64,000 nucleotides of DNA from Buddleja alternifolia. Taxonomy: Eukaryota > Streptophyta > Magnoliopsida > Lamiales > Scrophulariaceae. Shown here one piece after another: positions 34,727 to 47,000 of the stretch; the stretch's first letter is position 1; each line of letters starts with the position of its first letter. The notes below the pieces were generated by a model that saw nothing but the letters and a program-made list of their open reading frames with translations, ran no database searches and was not told where the DNA came from. The position numbers and the translations under genes were made by a program. Where the stretch lies: positions 47,986,423 through 48,050,422 of the forward strand of contig CM033394.1 in assembly GCA_019426215.1 (NCBI GenBank). The letters run 5' to 3'.

Positions 34727-37700
34727 TCACCTGGGATAGAAAATACTATGTGAAATGTTGGAAACTGAACCAGAGTTTCCATCCTCGAGGGACGATAACA
34801 GGTGTTCACTTGTGTTGTTAAGTTCCATTGTACTCTCATCCATGAAAGGGGGACTAGATGGTGCAGGAAGTTGTTCTTTCTTTACTAGCATTTCTAGTAC
34901 CTTTGACATGGATGGTCTTAATGTAGCATTTTCTTGGGTACACAAGAGCCCAATGTGAACCACTCGCGAAATCTCGTTTTTAACATTGATGTTGTGGTAA
35001 TTATGTAGCATTAGGTTTGGGTCGAAAAGCTCTTCGACTGAACTTTGTTTGAAATGCTTCCAGGCCTGATTCAATAAAAAAAAAATTAAAAAAAAACAAG
35101 ATGTTAAATTTGAGTGATAAAATCTTATAGATTGAATGCCTTTAGGACTTACAATAGTTGTTAATAAGTTGTCAGGGTATTCTGAGGTGTTACTTCCGTT
35201 GTTTTGTATACCTGAGACAATTTCCAATAAAACCACACCAAAACTATAAACATCTGCCTTTTCTGTCAAGTGGCCATAGGCTATGTATTCTGGGGCCATG
35301 TATCCCCTGCAGATTATAAATTCAAGAAAAATTATAGGATTAAGCTTTGCCACGAGTTTGTTTATAAGGTTCATTAGAAGAACTGATAAGATTTTACATT
35401 GTGATGTCTTCTGACTCGTCATATTCTCATTCATAGGATCACAACTTCATTTAAATACTACCACAAAATGTCTCAAGAAACCTAGTAAATCTAGACTATT
35501 TTAATGTTTTTGCTCGAATTACCGATAAAAGGGTAAGAGATTGATAAACTCACAATGTTCCTGCTATGACTGTGCTAATATGACTCTTATCTTCTTGGAA
35601 AGACCTCGCCAGCCCAAAATCAGCAATTTTAGCACGTAGTCTCGAGTCCAAGAGAATATTGCTTGCTTTTATGTCTCTGTGAATAATTCGTGCTTTTGTA
35701 TTCTCGTGGAGGTAAGCCAAACCCCTTGTTGTTCCTATAATTATCTCGAATCTTTTCTCCCAACTTAGTGCTTTGCCTTTGTCCGAATCTGTCAATCGAT
35801 GGACAAGAATTACAAAACAACCTTAAAAATTTCAAAAAGTGGTTCCAATTCTAAACCAAAAACATACCACTTACCAAAGATGAAGCAATCTAGGCTCTTG
35901 TTTGGCAAAAACTCATAAACAAGAAGACTTTCGGGTCCCGAGCAACTACACCCCAACAACCGGACTAGATTGTTGTGCTCGACACTGCTAATAATGTTTA
36001 CTTCATTGTAGAAATCTGCTGCTCTATTTTTGTTGTTAAAGAAAAGCCTCTTTACAGCAATCTCTCTTCCATCTGCCAAAACCCCCTGCAATAATTTTTT
36101 TCTTCTAGTTTTAGACATCAATGTGCATATATAGATAATATATTGGCATCTTACACTGTTCTTGTTCAGCCTCAAAATATCCTAGATGGGGGCCATATGT
36201 GATCCCCATTTATACAATTTTGTACCTTATATACTGTGCCAAATCCGCCTCGCCCAATCTTGTTGGCTTCATCAAAAGAAGCAGTGGCTTTTTCAAGGGT
36301 GGAATATTTGAAGTTCAAACTGCTATCATGAAGGGATTTCACCAATTTACTTGTATCACCTGAATCAGGAAAAAATTGGAGATTTTAATGGAATGTTCAA
36401 ATGTGTGCATGTAAAAATGGAATATGCCATCATTAACAACTGATTTTTCCGACTTTTTGTTAGAATAAAGCAAGAAATAAAGAACATATATCACATACAA
36501 AGGAACAACGATTTATGTGGTTCGTCCAAATGAAATTTCGACCATCGAAAAAAAGCCTCTTAGCTTTTAGCCAAAGACTTTAGGAAATAACACCATAGCT
36601 TCACAAAGGATAAATTATATTTAATTAAGGTTATACCGTTTCTCTTCTTTTCAATGATTCTTTGCTTTCGTATATAAATTCCAATGACAACTCCGATTAC
36701 TAAAACCGCTGTTGCACTAGTAGCTGCTATCCCAATAACTATTACTCTACCTGCAGATGCAACAGGCTACAAAATAGTTAAGGTTAGGTGTGTATATATA
36801 TATATGTGTGTGTGTGAGTGTGTGGCTTTAGCAGCACATACATATAGGAAAGCAAAACAAGAAGGGTTCGATTGGTTTGCACGCCTATTTTCGATATTGT
36901 TGATATGAGATTGAGCTATTCAATATTATATACGTTTAACCTATCGTTTTAGTACTAAATACTAGATATTTCTTAGTAATAGATACTAGATATTTCTAAA
37001 TAGATTGTAGTTAGAACATACAAGATATTTCTTGGATATACTCAAGATACTTCTACAGGGAAAATTACACTTTTCGTCCCTGAAGTTGAAGCCAAAAACA
37101 CATTTGGTCCCTCATGTTTCAGCCTCAACACATATGGTCCCTCAACTTACAAATTTTGAACAAATGTGGTCCCTGCCGTCAATTTACCGTTAGAACTAAC
37201 GGAATACGCACTGTTCATCATCTTCCCCAACTCTAAAATCCGATTTCAAACTTTAAATTATGATATCTCACTCATTTCAAGTCCATTTTTAACAAATCTT
37301 ATATGGTTAGAATCGTCTCAACGAGTAGAATCCATCCATGTAAGTTTTGTCCCAAAATACGCTGATTCTATTGACCCGAACCGCACAAATCCGAAAAAAT
37401 CCGTTTTTTGAATCAGCCTATTTTGGGACAAAACTTACATGGATAGATTCTACTCGTTGAGATGATTCTAACCATATAAGATTCGTTAAAAATGGATTTG
37501 AAATGAGTGAGATATCATAATTTAAAGTTTGAAATCGGATTTTAGGGTTGGGTTAGTTGGAGAAGATGATGAACAGTGCAAATTTCATTAGTTCTAACGG
37601 TTAAATTGACGGCAGGGACCACATTTGTTCAAAATTTGTAAGTTGAGGGACCAAATGTGTTGAGGTCGAAATATGAGGGACCAAATGTGTTTTTGACTAC

Positions 37701-40051
37701 AACTTCAGGGACGAAAACTGTAATTTTCCCTACTTCTACACATATCTTGAAAATTACAAATTAGCTTCTAATACATGCATCCAATTGAATTTGTTGTTGG
37801 TTTATTAGTTTTTGGATTGTATGCATGGATCTTAATCTAGTTATTACTTATGTGAAATTTTAGCACATTGTTCTAATAGATTTTAGTAGTCAATTAAATT
37901 CATCATGTTGAGCTAGACTTCGCTAGGTTTGGATTTGGGTTTGGTCATTGCGGGATGGGGCGAGTCACCAGGTGAATTACTTAATTTACACGACTCAAAT
38001 TGGTTTAACGGGTTGAACTTGACTCCGTATTTGTCAAGGCGGGTTTCAGGTTTTAATAAAGATAAACGGGGCGGGTTATAGATTTTTTCAAACCCGCTTC
38101 ATTGTCATCACTACAACAAAAAATAATATTTGTAACAAAATTTGAAGTGACAATGTTAAAATTGTCACTAGATGTACATAATGAGTGACAATAATTTTGG
38201 TTTTGTCACAATAAGAATTTTTAGTGACAAGAGTTTCTTTAAAGTTGTCACTCTTGACAATTAGTGACACATGCATGTATAGTGAGAACTTAGTGACAAT
38301 ACAAATAGAGTGACAATTATAATTGTTGTCACTAAGTTGTCACAAAAGGTAGGTCACTAATTGTCCATAGTGACAACAATTTCCTTGTCACTAATTATCA
38401 AGAGTAACAACTTTTATACAAATTTTGTCACTATTAAACATGTGGAACATATTTTAGTGACAAGACAAAAGTTCTTGTCATTAACGATTGATAATTAGTT
38501 ACAACTTTGACATTGTCACTTGACATTTTTGTCACCAATGTCATATTTTTTTGTAGTGCATTCCTAGTTGTCGTGTAAGATCGTGGATGGATACTGGACC
38601 AATTGTCAAGCTTGAGTCTCGGCCCACATTTCAAACATTGATCGGGTTTGATAACATAACAAATTTATATGTAAAACAAAGTAAAAAATAAAAATAAGTA
38701 ATAAAGGGAAGTAAATTGTTATGTAAAATTCTTATATAGACCGGGTGTTCAATATGATATGATCCAGATCAAGCAACATTAGCAGTTTAGCATTTACTAA
38801 CATAATGAAGTGATGTAGCTTGATATGTCACTACAAAAAAATAATACATTAATGACAAAATGTCAAGTGACAATGTAAAAATTGTCACTAATTGTAAATT
38901 TTTAGTGACAAGATTTTTTGGTTTGTCACAATAATATGTTTTACATGTTTAATAGTGATAAAATTGGTATAGAAGTTGTCACTCTTGATACTTAGTGACA
39001 AGAAATTTGTTGTCACTACTGACAATTAGTGACATATTTAGTGATAACTTAGTGACAACAATTATAGTTGTCACTCTATTTGTGTTGTCACTATATATGT
39101 GTCACTTCAATAGTGACAACTTTAAAGAAATTTTTATCACTAAAAATTATTTTTGTGACAATACAAAAATTATTGTCACTCATTATATATATCTAGTGAC
39201 AACTTTAACATTGTCACTTCCAATTTTGTCACTAATTTTGTTGTAGTGTGTATCACTTGGTGTACGAATACCTGATTTATACAAGTATTTTTCTTACCTC
39301 TTGGAATCCCATTTCCAGGTATAGGATTAAGGAAATTGGTATCTGAATACCTCATGAAACAACCTGTATTCAAAGTCCGAGCCTCAGATGCAGGCAAGCA
39401 TCCTAATATAGATTTAGATGCATTCTCCAAACAAGCTCTACAAGAACTAGCATTTATCGTCCTCCAACAACTAGCCAAAACATACATCGCGTCATTTCCG
39501 GTCCCAGTAACTGGTACCCGGGCCCGTGCATACCCATTATTGTTTGGTGCAAATGAAACTGCTTGCAATAGAGCCCGTCTTGTTGATTCTCGAAAAGTTG
39601 AATCATTTCGGGTTATATTCCCACAGACAGCATGGTCGTTTGGCCCGGTATACTCCTGAAAGAAATAATAATTGTCTCCTCTCATAAAGCATCCGTCCAG
39701 ATAAACCATCCCTCCGGTCCAGGGATAGCACTTAGAACCAACATTAAGGGCTTCAGAAAAGCACAGGATGCAATCATTTAAAGAGAGATCCCCGTAGCAT
39801 TGAGCTAGACCGTAATGAGCATCGAGCCCTGAGCCCGTTACTGCTGTGGCAGAGCCCGAAGCTCGCATTTGTTCCATTACTTTAACCATGTTGTTATTAA
39901 AGTTTGGCGCGAAAATGGTGATGTTGTGCTCAAGTTGGGTTCCACAGTGGGAGTAAACAGTCTGAGTTCTTGGATCAGCAAATAATGCATCTGGAAATAG
40001 CAAAATCACCATAATGATGGTAATATATGGAACAAGAATTGATGTCTTCAT
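34727..40051 (-). CDS. CRK-B: complete cysteine-rich receptor-like kinase (7 exons, 646 aa)
   Basis: Exons, in transcript order: 40051-39298, 36750-36637, 36359-36226, 36085-35875, 35788-35554, 35306-35153 and 35065-34727. All introns are GT..AG and phases close to 1941 nt. Residues 1-26 form a signal peptide. Two DUF26 domains carry C85-X8-C94-X2-C97 and C195-X8-C204-X2-C207. The membrane span is about 254-277 in exon 2. The kinase has glycine loop IGRGGFG (exon 3), Lys346 in AVKRLFF, HRD Asp443, DFG Asp461 and MAPEY. It is therefore an RD-type Ser/Thr kinase that should be active. The '[14 protein letters not shown]' and 'SFYPR'-like ends resemble the CRK2/CRK3 clade. Such receptors sit in the plasma membrane and act in stress, ROS and immune signalling, but the ligand is unknown. 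Intron 1 (2.5 kb) contains one fold-back and two CACTA-type MITEs. Confidence 0.93.
36795..36826. repeat. AT/TG microsatellite in CRK-B intron 1
   Basis: Alternating ta then tg dinucleotides (tatatatatatgtgtgtgtg) lie about 45 bp from the exon 2 acceptor side. No equivalent is seen in CRK-C intron 1. Confidence 0.7.
37058..37730. mobile_element. Mutator-like fold-back element in CRK-B intron 1
   Basis: The ends gggaaaattacacttttcgtccc and gggacgaaaactgtaattttccc are inverted copies, and the arms pair along most of the 673 bp. The 10-bp target duplication tacttctaca is perfect (37048-37057 and 37731-37740). No transposase. A transcript through this intron would contain a long hairpin. Confidence 0.88.
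38109..38558. mobile_element. CACTA-type MITE 1 in CRK-B intron 1
   Basis: It starts cactacaacaaaaaataat and ends ...ttttttgtagtg, with a 3-bp duplication cat on both sides, typical of CACTA (CMC) elements. The arms are made of many agtgacaa / ttgtcact units. No coding capacity. Confidence 0.82.
38829..39248. mobile_element. CACTA-type MITE 2 in CRK-B intron 1
   Basis: The ends cactacaaaaaaata and ...ttgttgtagtg are inverted, with a 3-bp duplication tgt on both sides. It is the same family as 38109-38558. The right end is only about 45 bp from the exon 1 splice donor (39297). Confidence 0.82.
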
Positions 40052-40142
40052 TAATTTTTCTGGTAAAAGGAGAGATCAATTTAGAGAATTATTTAACTTC
40101 TTTCAAACAAAAATGAAAAAGAACACCAATCATTAGACCACA

Positions 40143-40152
40143 GTATATATAG
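40143..40152 (-). promoter_or_regulatory. Candidate TATA box of CRK-B
   Basis: The minus strand reads ctatatatac about 95 bp upstream of the ATG. It differs from the TTTTATA element used at the equivalent place in CRK-A and CRK-C. Confidence 0.4.
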
Positions 40153-40386
40153 ATTATAGAATGGCCATTTTTTTCTGAGAGGTAGAATGGCGATGTTAAA
40201 ATGTTACAATTATGAGCGTAATGTATATCCATAGATAAATTTACATAAAGACAAGAAAAAGAAATGCGAAAAGAAAAAAAAAGTAATCTGAAAAAAAATT
40301 GAAAAAAACAAGAAGGAATTTTAGGAAAAATAGAAAGAAATGTAGAGAAATGCAAATGAAAAAATAAAGAAATATAGGAAACAGAG

Positions 40387-40428
<42 letters not shown>

Positions 40429-42273
40429 GAAAAATGAAAGAAAATGAAGTGAAAAATTGGCCGTTTTACCCGTAAAAGAAAAGGCGGGACAGAAATTGCA
40501 CACGAAAGGCCACGTTCAAGTCACATGATGTATCCAGTCCAAAGAGTAAGGGAGAGGATCAAAATCAAAAGTATTAATGTTGACGTATGAGACTAAAATG
40601 TGAGACCAAAAATGATAACACTTATTCTATGGGACCAAAAGTGCAATTTTATATAACGTCAATTACATTCACACCCCTTCACCTTGGGCCTAATTACCAA
40701 TAGTCCCTCGACGCTTGGTAGATTAAATGGAGACCTCCTGTTAGAGATTGACATCTCAAATAGTCGTCGGAAAGTGTAAAAAGACGATTTTGCTTCTTTG
40801 AATAACAGCCAAAAAGAATCATAAGATATAAAATTTTATGGACAAAAACACCATTCCATTTAAAACTTAATTTTGGGAAGATTTCCACGTTTTTCAAACA
40901 TTTCAATTTTCTTTCTTTTGCAAAAGATTTTCTCGATCCCAGTACCAAGATCAAATCATTCTAAGTAAAAATGACAGAACAAGCTCGAATTCTTACCTTT
41001 TTCCTTTAGATGAACCTGAAATTCCAGCTCTTTTTTGTTGGAGAAAGAGAAGAAAATTGAGAAGTGACACAAGCCACTTATTGAGTAAATTGAAGAATAT
41101 ATACAAAGACAAAGACTATATGGTATACTATATTCTAATGTGAGTCAATTCTGGTCAGATTTCGAAGTTTTTCAAACGTCAACAAATTAAGTAAGAACAT
41201 TTTTTGGAGTGTATAAAATTCTACCGTGAGTGTATTTTGGCCAGATTGCGACCTTTTTCAAACGTCAAAAAGTAAGAACATTTTTTGACTGAAGAAGCTT
41301 GTTATTTGGACTGGCAAAATTGCAAATTTAGTCCAATGGGATGGGTTCATTTTAGTTTTAGCACCACATTTTACGTGATTATGTAAATAGTCTCAATGAT
41401 TTGAAAGATCGACAACTATAGTCCTTTTTAAGTAACTTTAGTCCCATGCTTAATTTGCGTAAAAAATCGACAAAAACTAACATAATGTACTTTTAAAAAT
41501 TGTATTTCGTTTCTGAACTAGATAACTTTTATCGAACCCACCTAGACAAATATTAACGTCAATCTCCCGGTGGTAAATTAAAAAAATGTTTGAATTCAGA
41601 ATTTAATAAAATTATCTTTTAACTACCTAGTATATTATTTAAGAAAAATAAAAGAAGAAAAGGGGAAAAAAAACCCAACATTTGAGAGGGGGAGGGGGGG
41701 GGGGGCGTTGAGGTGGGTAGGGGCCGAATTTTTTGGGGGGGTGAGTGGGCTGCCAGGGAGGGTTTGGGTGGCGGGGTCATGGCCTAGGTGGTGGCCATCC
41801 ATGAGAGGAGGGGTTGGTGGCGACGGAATAGGTTGGGTGTGGCTGGGATTGGTGGCGAAGGCGGGCATGGGAGGGGGTTGGGTGGAAGAATTTTATATTT
41901 TAAAAATTTATTGGGGGTAAGTGAGAAAAGAATTTGTTGGAGGGAGTATTTGATACAAGCTATATGGTTCAAGGGGCAAGTAGCAATTCTGAGTCAACCA
42001 TGTTAGAGTTGCCGTTAATTTCCATTCATTTTTAATGAAATAAGTGTGGGAGGGATCAGTATTCTTGCTTAAGAAAATGACTAACATTGCAACTTTTTCA
42101 GGGTTGCCCATTAATTTTTGTGCTTTTTTGCTACCTCTTATTCATGTGTTGTGTTAGGTATTTGTGACAGCAAAAGCTTTTGTGACAGGGCTACATTTGA
42201 AACTTGTACTATTTGAAAACTTGAATTGCACCATATGACATGTATAGCTTTTAGTGGAATGACTTTTTAGTTC

Positions 42274-42282
42274 CTACTTAAT
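42274..42282. other. Empty target site of the GGGATAAT MITE in CRK-B
   Basis: The single sequence ctacttaat stands where CRK-A and the two CRK-C copies have a MITE between two copies of ctactaaat. Flanking sequence (gactttttagtt... and ...agtcaatgttta) is colinear. Confidence 0.75.
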
Positions 42283-42738
42283 AGTCAATGTTTAGAAAAT
42301 TTTAGCCCGCTTCCGATTCGGTTGATCCTTAATGTAATTCCTAAAGCAAATGATCAATTACATGACAAGTGTAATTTACTTACTGTGAATTGTACTTAAA
42401 TTCGCTTGAGCTTGATGCAGACTATAATTTCCCGTCACTGTTTACTTCTTACCTTTAAAAGTACGTTTTCATTTGTATGTAGTCAAGGTTTACTTCGACG
42501 ACAAAAGGAAAAAATGTCGATTAAGTTACTTCTCAACTTTGAATTTTTGAGTCAATAGAGAAAGTCTTAACAATTTACATACTTTTCGTTTCTTTCTTTC
42601 TAAGCTCTATTTTCACTCATTTATGCCACAATTATTTTTATCCTTCAAAAGCGAAACATGAACTAATAAAATGTCGAAATTTATATTGATGAAAAATCTC
42701 AAAACTCGTCGCAGATGTCTCTCGAGTAAAACAATTGA

Positions 42739-43201
42739 GGGAAAATTACATTTTCTTTTTCATAATTTGCTCACGTTCAAATTTGGTCTTATTATTACGA
42801 AATTTTCACATTTATTTCTATGACTTTCAAAATGTCTCACATTTAGTCCCAACCGAAGTTTTTGTTCAAAATGTAACGGTCAACTCCGTTAATCAAACTT
42901 TTGACCGATTTTTTTTGGGAGAAATTTGTGAGTGAGTGGCACAAATATTGAATAGAAATACCGTGATATTGAATATAATACGTGTGTGAATGCGTTCATA
43001 CACGAATTATCCCCAAAAGATGGGTAAAAAGTTGACTAACAAAGTTGAATGTTAAATTTTGGATGAAAACTTTTGTTGTGAGTAAATAAGAGACATTTTG
43101 AAAGTTATAAGACTAAATGTGAAAAATTCGTAACGAGTGGGACCGAAATTGAACTTGAGCATAATTATGGAGCGACAAGAGTATCATTATGAAATTATCC
43201 C
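42739..43201. mobile_element. Fold-back element upstream of CRK-B
   Basis: The inverted arms share gggaaaattac / ...gaaattatccc ends, tttcacatttatt...ctatgactttcaaaatgtctc and its complement, and gtcaactccgtt / acaaagttgaatg. A target duplication is not clean (aacaattga versus aacaataat). Confidence 0.55.
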
Positions 43202-44087
43202 AACAATAATAGTATCATTATGAAATTATGAAATTTTTCCAACAATATCGAGCTTACAACATATTATCATTATGAAATATGCATCTCTCTGCGCAAATAG
43301 GGATTATATTATTTTTGGCCACATATTTATACACTGTTTCCAATTTGAGTCCCCCAGTTACACCACTCATCAAATGTAGTATCTAAACTACCATATTTTC
43401 ATTAAATGTGATCCCTCCATCTAATTTGCCGTCAAATTGATAATTTTTGGTGTAATAAAATATCAAAAATTATATTTTGTACCCCAAAAATATAACTATT
43501 GACATTTTCCACCCCAAAAAAGAGTAATTAACAAATTTCACCTTTTAATCATAATTTTATTGATAAGTTATTCCAAACCACTTTTGTATATCCACCCCAA
43601 TTCCCCATCTCCATCGTCAACTGTCTGTACCTTCTCTTGCGTTTGTCATCCTTCATCACTTTTCGAGTTTGTGTATATCGTCTATCATCTTCTCTACTAC
43701 AAGTCAAATACTGCATAAAGGATTTTGGAAGGGGGTTCGTACATGAAAATAGGTCAGGTTTATCATTAGGTTCATGCAAATTAGACTAATTTGAAATAAT
43801 AGATAAGCAAAGGGTTCAATATTTTGATTTGTAGAATCAGATTGAATTAGTCATTGTTATACTCTAGGAGAAAATTGCATAAATTATATTATATATATTT
43901 TTTGAGTCAATCAAGTATGAATTTGTTCAAACAAAATCATACAAAAAGATAAGATTAGGTCAAGTCTATATTCGACTTAATTGATTATACTTTATTTTTA
44001 TGTATTAGCTATGAATCCGGTAGGAGTCAACTTGTTTGGGTTCATTTAATCATCCTTATTTTATACATAAACTAAATAGGTTGATCT

Positions 44088-47000
44088 TGTTAGAGTTTTT
44101 ATTAGAATAGGACTGTTATTTATTATTTACTTTATTATTATTCTCTTGTATTGTGTGTTTTCATCATTAATAATATTCTCAAGGAGCGTTAAATTATAAC
44201 ATGGTATCAGCCAAATCCTACTATCCCCCCCCCCCCCCCCCCCCGCCCTCTTCTCTTTGCCACCGGCGCCACCACCTCGGCGTCTCCTTCTCTCCCTTTA
44301 AGCCGTTGTTTCTCCTCAACGCAAAATACCTCACTAAATTTAGCCTTCTTCATCACTAAATATGCCTCCCCTACTGCGTATTTTTGGTGGCCTGGTTCTC
44401 GGTCTGCTCCACATTTTTTTTCTCAAGTGCTAGATCGCCTCCCTCAATTTTCATCACTATGGTACAATTTTCCATCGTTATCTTTACTTGTTTTTTCATT
44501 CTTATTATCGTTACATGTTTCGATATTGATTTCCACCATGTCTGATCCTGAAGAATCTTCTGAAACCACACATAACAATCCTACCCCACCCAAATCGGTC
44601 CCCCTCCACCCCTCTCTTGCTACCGGCAACGTCCAAATCTCCTTCGGTTTTAAACTTTTTGGATGATGATTCTAACTATAAATTATGGCGCTGTCTATTT
44701 ATAAATTTATGTCGTAGCTACTCTGTTTTTAATCACATCACTGGTCAATCTAAACCTCTTGACAATCAGGATGAAACTTGCTTTCCATTGATTCCACAAT
44801 TAAAAGATGGTATTATTCCACTGTGGATCTCAAACTTCTCAAAAATCTGGATTTAGAATATACCATATATCATGATATCTGGTTTGCCATCGAGGAAAAT
44901 TTCATAACAATAAACCCTCTCAATCTCTTCAAATTAATGTTCGTTTTCGAAATTTCCAAAAATGTGCACTTACAATTACTCAATATTGTCAAGATATGAA
45001 ATTCCTAGCTGATAGTCTCTCTGACCTTGGTAGTCCCATTAATGATCAAGATTTTGTTCTCCAATTATTACATGGTCTTCTGAAACCATATCTCCCTCTT
45101 GTCACCGTTATTACTACCAAAACGCCCTTCCTCTCTTTTTTGAAAATTCAAAATTTACTTTTACTTCATGAATCTCTTGAGTTTCGTTATAATACACTAG
45201 ATTCAGCCACCACCCTCCTTTCCCAAACACCAAACTCTTATGCAACTCAAAACGGGTATCGGAATAATTATCAAAATCGTGGTAGGGGTACCAATAGGGC
45301 TCAAGGTAGTGGTCGTGGTTTCAACAAAGGCCAGCACTTGGGCCAAAAATTTTCTATTTTTTCTTCTCCAGGTAGCTTTTCTTAGCAAGCCCAGTATCCA
45401 AATCAAAGCCCACGTGCCATGGGCTCCACTCAGTCACCCCCTAATACCTTCTACGGCGGCCAGTCCAATTTCTCTACCCAGAAGGTGAACAAGGCCTTCA
45501 CTCAGCAGCCCAATTCGCCTGCTGGTCCACTAGCTCCACCAAATAGGGCCCTTTCTCCTCGGCCCACAATACCCGTCTTGTCTGCCATACCACTCCAGCC
45601 CACACACGTTACCCATTAGCCTACTCCCGCACCATCCACCGCGCACGGTCTCCTTGGGCCTCTACCCTCTTAGTCCAATTCTCAAGCCTACCACGCTGTG
45701 CACCAAACCTGCCACTCAGCGCACGAATTTATCTTCGATTTTTCATAATATGTCTCTCACTCAGCCAGATGATCAATGGTATTTGGACACCGTGGCAAGA
45801 TTCCACATGACATATAATCCAGGTAAACTTTTAAATATCATACCAAATAATATTTCTAATTTTATTACCGTTGATAACGGTGCTGTACTCCCATATCTTC
45901 TATTGGTAATTCCACTTTTCTGTCCAATTCCCGTTTTCTTCACCTCTATAATGTCCTTATATCTCTTTCTTTAGTTAAAAATCTTATTTTCGTTAGTCAA
46001 TTTACTCATGATAATTCATGTTCTATTGAGTTTGACCCTCACGGTTTTTCTGTAAAGGATCTTAGGGATGGTGGTCTTCTTCTCCGGAGCAACAGTGATG
46101 ACGACCTCTATCCTTTTTCTGCATCTTCATTCGCTTTTGTCTCACCTCACACTCCAGTTGTCTCCTCCTCACTACTTGGCATCGTCGTCTTGGTCATCCT
46201 GACGTTTCTTCTTTTCTTAGTAGTAGGTAGTTTATTTAATGTAATAATAATTTTTCTAAGTCTTTAGGTCATGCGTGTCAGGTTGGCAAACATAAACGTT
46301 TACCTTTCTCTATCTCTTCGTCTATTAGTTCTGGTTAATTGATATAGTCCACTCAGATCTTTTGACATCTCCCATTTCTAGTATTAGTAGTTTTAAGTAC
46401 TATATTTTATTTTTAGATGATTTCTCCCACTTTCTCTGGGTTTTCCCTTTAATTAATAAATCTAATGAATATAAAGTTTTTGTTAATTTTCATTCATTTG
46501 TTAACACTCAATTTCAAACTAAAATCAAATCCTTTCAATGTGATCATGGCATCGAATTTGACTTTTTAAAAAAATAATGGCATCCAATTTCGTTTCTCTT
46601 GCCCTTATATTTCTCAACAAAATTGCAAAGCAGAATGAACTATTCAAACTGTAAATAATATTATTCGAACCCTTCTCTTCCAAGCCACTCTTCCCCCAGG
46701 CTTCTGGGTTGACGCGTTATACATGGCTATTCATCTTCTCAACATTCTACCAACTACGACTCTCTTCTACAAATCTCCCTTTGAACTTTTGTATGTTTGT
46801 TTTCCCTCGTATGACCATCTCCGTGTCTTCGGCTCTCTCTGCTATCACAACATCTCTGCTACTTCTTCACACAAACTTGCCCCTCATTCCTCGATTTGCC
46901 TCTTTCTAGATTATCCCTCTAATCATAAAGATTTTTGCGGCCTTGATCTTTACACTAATAAAATAATCATCTCTCGTCATGTCGTGTTTGTAAATCTATT

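Larger units (their letters stand above)
40052..42730 (-). repeat. CRK-B upstream region, paralogous to CRK-A and CRK-C upstream DNA
   Basis: Blocks shared with 52732-55620 include aaggcgggacagaaattgca, the ttttgctYctttgaataacag segment, the G-run (41687-41705) and the tcttaacaatttacatac box near 42567. An (AT)n run of about 35 bp lies at 40388-40422. No gene was found. ORFs over the G-rich part (41635-41920) are compositional. The divergence from CRK-C is greater than that between CRK-A and CRK-C. Confidence 0.65.

Noticed and set aside
34755..34958. Plus-strand ORFs opposite CRK exon 7 (also 49479-49682) and exon 1 (39336-39659, 52013-52348)
   Set aside because: They recur as antisense shadows of conserved CRK exons. 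The sense frames carry the family motifs.
38109..39248. Many short repeated gtgacaa/ttgtcac units resembling a CRISPR-like array
   Set aside because: The units are irregular, unspaced and in both orientations within two MITEs having 3-bp target duplications. This is also a plant nuclear context.
41635..42006. Gly- and Pro-rich ORFs on both strands
   Set aside because: They are compositional products of the G-rich upstream tract. The paralogous tracts do not keep the frame.
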